Source of the DNA: an uncultured Verrucomicrobiales bacterium
Lineage (GTDB): Bacteria > Verrucomicrobiota > Verrucomicrobiia > Verrucomicrobiales > Akkermansiaceae
Direction: 5' to 3'
DNA length: 64,000 nucleotides
Assembly: GCA_949373085.1 (NCBI GenBank)
Contig: CASICJ010000001.1
Location: 32,698 to 96,697 of the forward strand
The notes beneath the pieces are model-generated. The model saw only the letters and a list, made by a program, of their open reading frames with translations, ran no database searches and was not told where the DNA came from. Below are positions 56,931 to 64,000 of this stretch, in pieces. The translations under genes were made by a program, and so were the position numbers. How positions within the stretch are numbered: the first letter of the stretch is position 1; each line of letters starts with the position of its first letter.

Positions 56931-57779
56931 ATGACTATTGACCCGGTCGGGGAATTTCGTTCAGTGTGGGGAGAAGGGCCCATTTGGTCCGGTGGACGTT
57001 TGCTGTATGTCGATATCGAGTCGCACAAAGTCGTTTCTTTTGAGCCAGAGAGCGGAACAGAGAATCTTTGGGATGTGGGACAGCGGGTTGGAATGGTGGT
57101 TCCAAGGAGATCCGGTGGTTTAGTAATTGCTGGCGACGAAGGTTTTGCTTTTCTTGATGAAGGAAATGGGGAGGTGACGGCGATTGCCGATCCCGAGCCG
57201 GGAAAGGAGAACAATCGTTTTAACGACGGGAAATGTGCACCAGATGGGTATCTTTTTGCTGGGACGATCAGTCTGGTCAAAAATGAAGGTGATGCCGATC
57301 TTTACCGTCTGTCCCCTGATTTGGAGGTGACTAAGGCTTATGGTCCCGTGACAAATTCGAATGGGATCGTTTGGTCTGCTGATGGTGCGACCTGTTACTA
57401 CATAGATACTCCAACGAAGCAGGTGCTGGCTTTCGACTACTCAAATGGTCTTCTAGCCAATCCGCGTCGCGTCGTCGCACTCAACCACATTGATAGTTCA
57501 CCTGATGGTATGGCTATTGATGAAAATGGCCATCTTTGGATCGCTTTTTGTCATGGCGCCTGCGTGACCAGCTTTGATCCAGTAAGCGGCTACGAGGTTC
57601 AGCGGGTGAACTTGCCCTGTCTAGAAACGACGTCTTGTGCTTTCGGCGGTCCGGACTTGAGAGATCTTTATGTGACCACTGGAGTTCATAAAACAGAAAA
57701 GGAGGAGCACGCGGGGAGGCTTTTTCTGATCAAAGGGCTCGGCGTAAAGGGCCAGCCGGCTCATTCTTTTGGTGGATGA
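56931..57779 (+). CDS. SMP-30/gluconolactonase-like protein
   Basis: A six-bladed propeller lactonase. Metal ligands of the family are visible: Glu in WGEGPIW, Asn in NRFNDGKC, Asn in TNSNGIVWSADG and Asp in SSPDGMAIDENG. It would hydrolyse a sugar lactone such as gluconolactone in the cytoplasm. The start is ATG 56931; GTG 56907 is in frame. Length is 282 residues, usual for the family. It is divergent from the GT2 gene. Confidence 0.88.
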   Translation: MTIDPVGEFRSVWGEGPIWSGGRLLYVDIESHKVVSFEPESGTENLWDVGQRVGMVVPRRSGGLVIAGDEGFAFLDEGNGEVTAIADPEPGKENNRFNDGKCAPDGYLFAGTISLVKNEGDADLYRLSPDLEVTKAYGPVTNSNGIVWSADGATCYYIDTPTKQVLAFDYSNGLLANPRRVVALNHIDSSPDGMAIDENGHLWIAFCHGACVTSFDPVSGYEVQRVNLPCLETTSCAFGGPDLRDLYVTTGVHKTEKEEHAGRLFLIKGLGVKGQPAHSFGG

Positions 57780-58252
57780 ATCGAGCCGAGAATGATGAAT
57801 AGTTCCATAAGCTGGACCACCGCCTGTAAAGCTAGAAGTTTTGGTGTCGTAGCCGTCAGATTCGGCCTGAAGCGGGCGCGATAATAGCAGCCATTTCGAA
57901 ACGGCTCGGAAGTTATTGATCTGTGCCAATGGCCGTTTCTATGGACGAATTATCAAGAGAAATCCTCTCTAGGGAAGAAACCCGATTCTAGAGTCTAGGC
58001 CATATTATTACTCAATCTTCATCGATAGAGATTGTTTGATAAGCCGGTGTTGGTGTTTTCCTTGGTAGGCAAGATCGCTATTTAATTAGGGAAACCAAAA
58101 TGCAGTAGCATACAACATATTGTGTTAAAAATTAAAAAACATACAATATAGGGTTGTTTTGTTCCGGCTATCTTGCAGGCTGGATCTTGAAGATTTATCC
58201 TTTCCGTAGATCTAACGATCAATTTTCAATTTCAATTTTCATTCACTGATCC
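57780..58252. other. 473-bp intergenic region before smc, with an AT-rich inverted repeat
   Basis: The left part shows no credible gene. At 58112-58123 and 58143-58157 an inverted repeat ACAACATATTGT / ACAATAT-AGG-GTTGT surrounds an A/T-rich spacer, about 95-140 bp before the smc ATG. It could be an operator, a promoter region or a weak terminator. It stands out in base composition from its surroundings. Confidence 0.45.
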
Positions 58253-61200
58253 ATGTATCTCAAATCTCTCGATATCCACGGCTTTAAGTCTTTTGCCGAT
58301 AAGACCCGTTTTGAATTTGCCGAAGGCGTTACCGGGATCGTGGGTCCAAACGGTTGCGGAAAGTCCAATGTCGTTGATGCCATCCGTTGGGTGCTTGGAG
58401 AGACTTCGGCCAAGGCGCTGCGAGGTGGCGAAATGGCAGACGTTATTTTCAATGGTTCCGAAAAACGAAAGAAGCTGGGTATGGCTGAGGTCACGCTAAC
58501 GCTTGCTGATTGTGAAGAAGCACTAAAGACCGATTATAATGAGGTTTCAATCACTCGCCGGGTCTATGCCGACGGAAAATCCGAGTTTCTCATCAACAAC
58601 ACCCGCTGCCGTCTCCGTGATATTGGTGATCTTTTCATGGATACTGGAATTGGTCGCACGTCCTATTCCATCATGGAGCAGGGGAAAATTGATATGCTTT
58701 TGTCAGCCAAGCCGGAGGATCGTCGCCAAGTCTTTGAGGAGGCAGCAGGAATCACTAAGTCGAAAAAGGAAAAGAAAGACGCGCTCCGAAAGCTCGAATA
58801 CACCGAAGGTAACCTACTTCGCGTTTCGGATGTTCTTGCTGAGCAAGAGCGCCGGATGAATTCTCTCAAGCGCCAAGTGTCAAAGGCTCGTCGTTATCAG
58901 GCTCTTGCGAAGGATGTTACAATTCTCGATACTCACCTGAGTCATCGCCTTTGGGAAAGACTGAGTGCCGAGAGAGCCGAACTCCTCACTTCTTTATCCT
59001 CCCTTTTTAAAGGACGCGATTCCATCGAACAGGATCTTCCTAAATTTGAGTCAGCTGTCGTCGAAGCTCGTGACAAAGCCCAGGCACTTGATTCCCAACT
59101 CTCTGGTCTTCGCCAACGACTCTCGGACAAGAAGAATGCCATCTCAGCGGCCGAGAACCGAGTTGCTTTCAATAATGAGCGCAAAGGTGAGCTCGCCGAG
59201 CGTCTTGAGCAGAATGAGAAGGATATCGAAGCCACCCAATCAAACCTCGCTGAGCAGGAGCAAACCTTACAGCAGAGTCAGGCTGACTTGGAGGATCTTG
59301 AGAAGAGGATCCAGGATAAGGAAAGTCAGGCTCGTGAGCGTCAGAATTCTGCAAACGGTTTGGCTCAGGAGCGTCTAGAGATTGAAAATCAATTGCGCCG
59401 GGCGCGGGCGGAGGCTAATTCCACACAACAGATTATCGCTAGTTCGCAAGCCAAGATCGAGAGTGCTCTTAGCCAGATGGAAGGCAATAAGGACCGCATG
59501 AAGCAGCTTGAGGAAGAGGCCGAGAGGCTTCGTAACGAGCAAATAAAGGCGGTCGCTGAGCGTGATCAATTTGAGAAGCTTCTTGAAGAGCATCAGAAGA
59601 CTTTACCTGGACTCGAGGAGTGTCGAGAGAAGACCCAGCGTGAATTTGAAGAAGTAAGGGGATCATTGGACCTTTCTAGGAAAGCGGCTTCCGAAGCCCA
59701 CCGCTCCTACTCGCAAAAGGGCTCCCGACTCGATGTGTTGATGCAGCTGGTTGAAAGTGGCGAGGGCCTTGAGAAGGGGACCCAGGCCGTTCTTAAAGGG
59801 CTTAACGACCCAGATCTTATCAAGCCTGGTCTGAGCGGCCTGCTGGGCGCTCAGCTTAAAGCTCCCGATGAGTACGCCGTTGCTATAGAATCTGCTTTAT
59901 CTCAGTTTTTACAGGCGATCATTGTTCGTGATGAGGACTTGGCTGATTCGATCATCGATCGCCTTGTCGATGGGAAGAAAGGTAGCGCAGCGATTCTTCC
60001 TGAAAGTTTTCTACCTGTTGCTGAGGGTAGCCAAATCGAGGCTTTGCCCGAAGGCGCTTCCGCTTGGGCTTTGGATGTCGTCACGGTTGACGCAAAGTTT
60101 GCTGGTCTCATGGAACGGCTTCTTTTCCGGGTGCTTATCGTGCCAAATCGCAGCGCCGCGCTAGGACTTCGCAAGGACTACCCTGATCTTTCGTTCGTGA
60201 CTCGGAAAGGTGAAATACTTACCCCTGAGGGAGTGATCCGAGGTGGGTCAAGCGGCGGGGAAGATAGCTCGCTTCTCAAGCGTCGAAACGAAATCGAAGC
60301 GCTTGTTATTGAAGTGAAGAAGTTAGCTAACGAGGAAAAATTGGCTGAACAAGAAATTCTTAATTGTGAGACGCGAACCAAGGAACTGCGTGAAGAGCTC
60401 GAGCAAGCGAAAGATCGTTTGCAGCGTCATCGTGTTGAGGATTCGACCTTTCAGGGGCAATTGAAGCTCGCTAAGCGTGAGGCTGATACGATCGAGTCGA
60501 AAGTTGCTAATAACAATTGGGAGCGTGAAGAATTAGGTAGTCGTGAAAAGACCGCGACAGACAGTCGTTCCGCTCTGGAAAATGAATTAACCCGTGCTCG
60601 CGAGCGATTGACCGCACTGGAAGAAGACGCCCGTAAATTTTCCATTCGGGTCGAGGAGGCAATCAAACGTGAAAATGAGGCCCGCGAACAATTGAGCGAA
60701 GCTCGGACCGCTCTTGCGGTCGAGAAACAGGCTCGTGACTCCGCAGCGCGCGAGCAAGACCCTATGAGTCGGAGGATTCGTGAGCTGGCTGAATTGAACG
60801 AGCGTCGTAAAAGCGAAATTTCTGCAGCCTGCGAAAGAATCACAAAGGGCGATGGCGAGAATGAAGCGCTCCATACGGAGATGGAATCTTATCGCAGTGA
60901 AGTCGTAAATCTCACCGATGAGCTTAGTCATGCTGACGAGCAGAGAAAAGGATTGGCGAGGGGTATCGAAGAGGCGGAGGCCGGCTTCTCCGAGGTTCGT
61001 AGTAAGCAAAACAAGGTCCTGAATCAGATCAGTAAAGAAGAGGTTGCTTGCACCAAGTTGGATCTGCGACTTGAGAATCTTGTCGAGTCTACGATGGAAC
61101 GTCACCAGGTTGATCTTTCTCATTTTCGACCCGATGCACACGTTTTGATTACTTGTATTAATGATCGTAAGGAGATCGAAAAGAAGGGGAGGTCTCGAAA

Positions 61201-62050
61201 AATCTTTGAGGTTCAGTCGAAGGCTGATGGAGAAGAAGTTCTTGATGAGGGAATCGAAGTTAGGGCGAAGCCTAATTCAGAGGAGAAGACCGACGAAGAA
61301 GTCGTCATGGAGATTCTCGAAGGTGAAGGGCCAGATTGGGAATTCGTTGAAGCAATTGTAGCCGACTTGAAACGTCGTCTTGATTCGATGGGGCCGGTCA
61401 ATCTTGATGCTATTGAAGAGTTTGATGAACTTGAGGAACGCCATAACTTTACCAAGAACCAGCATGATGATTTAGTGAATTCAAAGGAGAAGCTGCTGGA
61501 AATTATTGAGCGGATCAATATTGAGTCTGAGCGCCTGTTTGCGGAAACCTTCCACGCGGTGAGTAAGAACTTTAAATCGATGTTTAAGCGTCTCTTTGGT
61601 GATAAGGCGACAGCTGATCTCATCCTTCAGGATGAGTCTGATCCTCTTGAGTGTGGTATCGAAGTGATTGCAAAACCCCCGGGTAAAAAATTACAATCGA
61701 TTTCGCTAATGTCGGGTGGAGAACGCTCCATGACTGCAGTGGCGCTTCTTTTCTCTATCTACATGGTGAAGCCAAGTCCCTTCTGCGTATTGGATGAACT
61801 TGATGCTCCACTAGACGAGTCGAATATCGGGCGATTCCTGAAAGTTCTCGACGCGTTCATTGATCAGAGTCAGTTCATTATCGTAACTCACTCCAAACGA
61901 ACCATGCAGCGTGCCGATGTAATGTATGGTGTTACCATGGAAGAATTTGGTGTTTCCAAACCGGTGGGAATGCGTCTTACTAATAGCATCGAAAAACCAG
62001 TTGATACTAAGTCTGCGGTGCAACAAGCAGCACTAAAACTGGAATCCTAG
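58253..62050 (+). CDS. smc: Chromosome segregation protein SMC
   Basis: SMC compacts and separates chromosomes with ScpA and ScpB. The 1,265-residue protein has Walker A GPNGCGKSN (32-40), two long coiled coils (about 170-510 and 690-1050), a hinge between them (about 520-680, GLSGLLGAQLKAPDEYAVAI, LTPEGVIRGGSSG), the signature LMSGGERSMTAVALLFSIY and Walker B FCVLDELDAPLD. Length is slightly above the usual 1,180-1,190, with an acidic insertion near residues 990-1035 (DGEEVLDEGIEV). No scp genes are adjacent. Confidence 0.97.
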   Translation: MYLKSLDIHGFKSFADKTRFEFAEGVTGIVGPNGCGKSNVVDAIRWVLGETSAKALRGGEMADVIFNGSEKRKKLGMAEVTLTLADCEEALKTDYNEVSITRRVYADGKSEFLINNTRCRLRDIGDLFMDTGIGRTSYSIMEQGKIDMLLSAKPEDRRQVFEEAAGITKSKKEKKDALRKLEYTEGNLLRVSDVLAEQERRMNSLKRQVSKARRYQALAKDVTILDTHLSHRLWERLSAERAELLTSLSSLFKGRDSIEQDLPKFESAVVEARDKAQALDSQLSGLRQRLSDKKNAISAAENRVAFNNERKGELAERLEQNEKDIEATQSNLAEQEQTLQQSQADLEDLEKRIQDKESQARERQNSANGLAQERLEIENQLRRARAEANSTQQIIASSQAKIESALSQMEGNKDRMKQLEEEAERLRNEQIKAVAERDQFEKLLEEHQKTLPGLEECREKTQREFEEVRGSLDLSRKAASEAHRSYSQKGSRLDVLMQLVESGEGLEKGTQAVLKGLNDPDLIKPGLSGLLGAQLKAPDEYAVAIESALSQFLQAIIVRDEDLADSIIDRLVDGKKGSAAILPESFLPVAEGSQIEALPEGASAWALDVVTVDAKFAGLMERLLFRVLIVPNRSAALGLRKDYPDLSFVTRKGEILTPEGVIRGGSSGGEDSSLLKRRNEIEALVIEVKKLANEEKLAEQEILNCETRTKELREELEQAKDRLQRHRVEDSTFQGQLKLAKREADTIESKVANNNWEREELGSREKTATDSRSALENELTRARERLTALEEDARKFSIRVEEAIKRENEAREQLSEARTALAVEKQARDSAAREQDPMSRRIRELAELNERRKSEISAACERITKGDGENEALHTEMESYRSEVVNLTDELSHADEQRKGLARGIEEAEAGFSEVRSKQNKVLNQISKEEVACTKLDLRLENLVESTMERHQVDLSHFRPDAHVLITCINDRKEIEKKGRSRKIFEVQSKADGEEVLDEGIEVRAKPNSEEKTDEEVVMEILEGEGPDWEFVEAIVADLKRRLDSMGPVNLDAIEEFDELEERHNFTKNQHDDLVNSKEKLLEIIERINIESERLFAETFHAVSKNFKSMFKRLFGDKATADLILQDESDPLECGIEVIAKPPGKKLQSISLMSGGERSMTAVALLFSIYMVKPSPFCVLDELDAPLDESNIGRFLKVLDAFIDQSQFIIVTHSKRTMQRADVMYGVTMEEFGVSKPVGMRLTNSIEKPVDTKSAVQQAALKLES

Positions 62051-62307
62051 AGCAACGGTTCCGCCGCCCATTCCGGAGGATCCCCGTGACATAGGTCAAC
62101 TCAAAATCTTAGTTGTGTTTTATTGCCTTCACATGGGCCTTCATGTTGGTTTTTAGATCTGCATTGTTTGATCGCAGGCTTGATTTTTGGAGTGGTGGTA
62201 AAAAGTGAAAACCTGATCGTTGGAAAAGAGGGAACTGCTTTGGGTGCTTTTACGTTTGTCGTGCTGTGTCGCTAAGCGGTGATGAAAAGCTATGGGCTAA
62301 AGGCTAA

Positions 62308-63015
62308 TCAGTCCCGCTGATCGTACCAATATTCATCCGCGATTTTCTGATCGTTACCATCGAAAACTCGTTTGAGAAAGTTGCGGTCACGAACGAGATG
62401 CCAGTCGCCATATTGATCGAATTTCCGGCAGGAGGTGATTAAAGGAGCACTCCATACAGTTCCCCATTTTTTACAGATTGTTCTGCCATACTCACGGAGC
62501 CGGACCGCAAAGTCTAGGTCTTCGATAGTGACAAAATCCGAATTAAAACCGTCGATTGCTTCGAAGGCTTCTCGAGTGGTCCAGAAGGCGGCAAAGGAAA
62601 GGCGATATCTGGCAAGATAGGGAATGGCCATGAATGCACTACAAACAATGCCCAGTGACCAGCGCTCGGGAAGAACGAAGGCTCCTCCTCCAATGATTTC
62701 ATGTCCGAGTTTTTCGACGACGATTCTAAGAAAGTGCGGGTGTAATTGTGAATCAGCGTCGACGGTCACAATAATGTCGCCGGTAGATGCCTTGAAGCCG
62801 GCATTGCGAATATGTGATAGGTTTTTAGCCTCTTCACGAGCGATGATAGCCCCAGCTTTCCGGGCAATCTCTTCCGTGCGGTCGTGACAGCGGTTCAGCA
62901 CAACTATTATTTCAACCTCGCAGGGGCAAATTTCGGCAGATTTTAAAACTGCGGCAAGCCCACTGGGGAGGTATTCCTCTTCGTTATGAGCAGGTATGAT
63001 GACAGAGATTTTCAT
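62308..63015 (-). CDS. Family 2 glycosyltransferase (non-processive)
   Basis: A 235-residue GT-A transferase. VIIPAHNEEEYLPSGLAAVL is the nucleotide-sugar start, with IIVVLNRCHDRTEEIA and the metal-binding DADSQLHP. The acceptor region is VTIEDLDFAVRLREYGR (ED motif). There are no clear membrane helices. Such enzymes add one sugar to a lipid or glycan; the donor is unknown. It is divergent from the MYG1-like gene, 41 bp away. Confidence 0.85.
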   Translation of the reverse strand: MKISVIIPAHNEEEYLPSGLAAVLKSAEICPCEVEIIVVLNRCHDRTEEIARKAGAIIAREEAKNLSHIRNAGFKASTGDIIVTVDADSQLHPHFLRIVVEKLGHEIIGGGAFVLPERWSLGIVCSAFMAIPYLARYRLSFAAFWTTREAFEAIDGFNSDFVTIEDLDFAVRLREYGRTICKKWGTVWSAPLITSCRKFDQYGDWHLVRDRNFLKRVFDGNDQKIADEYWYDQRD

Positions 63016-63056
63016 TCGTGATTGAGCATCGCTCCAATTGAGGTTACCTCCGTCTC

Positions 63057-63918
63057 ATGATTCGACAAATCGTAGTTCATCCGGGTGGAGCTCATAAAGA
63101 TGATTTCTTGGCATGCGCACTTTTAATCGCAGAACATGAGGTTGGTATTTTTCGGCGGGAACCAAGTGAGCAGGACCTTTCCGATGCCTCGATTGTAGTG
63201 GTGGATGTAGGTTTGGAGTGGGATGAGTCGAAAATGAACTTTGATCATCATCAATTCCCCCGTGACGCCGAGCCGCTTTGTGCGTTGAGTTTGGTTTTGA
63301 AGCATCTGGGGGCTTTATGAGGAGACTCGGAAATTTTGCGATTGGTTGGAGGTGGCCGAATATATCGATACCCGTGGCCCCAACGACACTGCTAAGTGGC
63401 TCGGTGTGGAACGCGAGGGCTATGTCAAAAACTAAATTCGCCCCTCGATATCACTTTGCTTCGCCGCTTTGCCAGCATCAAACGAACATCAGCCTGGACA
63501 GCCGATTTATGAGGTAATGAAAATGGTCGGTGAGGATTTGATAAGCTTTGTTCGAGGGATGAAAGAACGGCTTGGGTTCATTGCTAAACACAGCGAAATA
63601 TGGGAAATGACGAGCGGTCAAAAGGCGCTTTTTTTACCCCGTACCAATCCACTTCCTGATGAGACTTCGATGGGAATGGGCCGTTATGTTGAAGATATCG
63701 GATTAGAAGAGGAAGTAGTTGCCTTAGTCTACCCAGATCGTAGGGGAGAAGGTTATGGACTTTCTAGATTTAACGACGATAGGCGTATGGAGTTTACTAG
63801 GGTTGGCGATGAGGTAGATGTGCATTTCGCGCATAAAAAGGGCTTTATCGCAAAGACCTCATCTGCTGATACTGATCGTTTGAAAGTTCTACTCAATCAG
63901 TCTTGGATAGGAGCCTGA
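63057..63918 (+). pseudogene. MYG1-family (UPF0160) protein with four single-base frameshifts
   Basis: The N-terminus matches the MYG1/GAMM1 metal-dependent DHH-like family: VVHPGGAHKDDFLACALL, VVDVGLEWD and NFDHHQFPRDAEPLCALSLV. The frame then breaks. Removing one base each from GGGGG (63308-63312), GGG (63417-63419), AAA (63434-63436) and AAA (63480-63482) gives a continuous protein: LYEETRKFCDWLEVAEYIDT, RGPNDTAKWLGVERE, NSPLDITLLRRFAS, then EHQPGQPIYEVM and on to WIGA at 63918. All four are single extra bases in homopolymers and similarity is intact between them, so sequence error is a strong possibility. Eukaryotic MYG1 is a 3'-5' RNA exonuclease. Confidence 0.75.
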
Positions 63919-64000
63919 TCGCGTTGGCTAGTAGCCCTTAAGATTTTGCCAGAATTACAAACTTAGGGCAGTTCATTCTTTTAGCCTGATATTAGTGGTT

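Noticed and set aside
1..64000. CRISPR arrays, tRNA or rRNA genes, insertion sequences and phage genes
   Set aside because: No regularly spaced repeats, cloverleaf sequences, transposase or integrase motifs were recognised by eye; a tRNAscan or CRISPR search could not be run.

Overview
The window looks like chromosomal DNA from a Gram-negative, probably marine, member of the Verrucomicrobiota (Verrucomicrobiales-like). This is inferred from the mix of protein families: a CRTAC1/ASPIC-UnbV protein, a giant tandem-95 / lamin-tail / CotH secreted protein, paired transmembrane proteins with prenyltransferase-like repeats, an entericidin-type lipoprotein, a sigma factor / anti-sigma-like / PDZ gene set, and a single-chain PurL. 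No tRNA, rRNA, CRISPR array, insertion sequence or phage gene was seen. Most of the window is housekeeping.

Layout. 1-3.5 kb (-): a secreted FG-GAP/ASPIC-UnbV protein that continues through an in-frame TGA and off the left edge. 3.6-7.1 kb (+): a CysJ-like flavoprotein, a BFN-domain protein and an M29-like aminopeptidase. 7.2-9.6 kb (+): a sigma factor, a membrane anti-sigma-like protein and a PDZ protein, all three with broken reading frames. 9.7-18.2 kb: DUF1858-rhodanese, PssA, LysM-amidase, AsmA-like, SRPBCC, di-haem peroxidase, beta-propeller, MBL hydrolase and a 3-hydroxyisobutyrate-dehydrogenase-like enzyme. 18.3-23.0 kb: Pro/Ala-rich membrane protein, thioredoxin, entericidin-like lipoprotein, DNA primase and NfeD. 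23.1-36.4 kb (-): PurL, then a secreted GH16 glucanase and a ~2,870-residue modular protein read from the same strand. 36.5-41.3 kb: sugar-phosphate-isomerase-like protein, cobalamin adenosyltransferase and a tandem pair of prenyltransferase-fold proteins. 41.6-47.3 kb (-): SixA, FabG, BioF and SecA. 47.6-51.7 kb: SucCD and an Xaa-Pro aminopeptidase. 51.8-56.7 kb (-): GlnD, L,D-transpeptidase and a CESA-like glycosyltransferase. 56.9-64 kb: SMP-30, SMC, a GT2 glycosyltransferase and a MYG1-like protein with several frameshifts.

The most interesting signal is at 1742-1744. A TGA interrupts the CRTAC1-like gene, but the same frame continues for about 580 codons of clearly homologous protein (an FG-GAP motif, ASPIC/UnbV, a thioredoxin-like CxxC domain, TPRs). 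Seventeen bases after the TGA lies the loop of a perfect 6-bp hairpin with a GGUCG loop, placed and shaped like a bacterial SECIS element. This makes it a candidate selenoprotein.

A caution on data quality: five genes contain indels that are nearly all single extra bases, mostly in short homopolymers, with intact protein similarity on both sides. That pattern fits residual sequencing or assembly error at least as well as gene decay. It does not explain the in-frame TGA, which keeps the frame.
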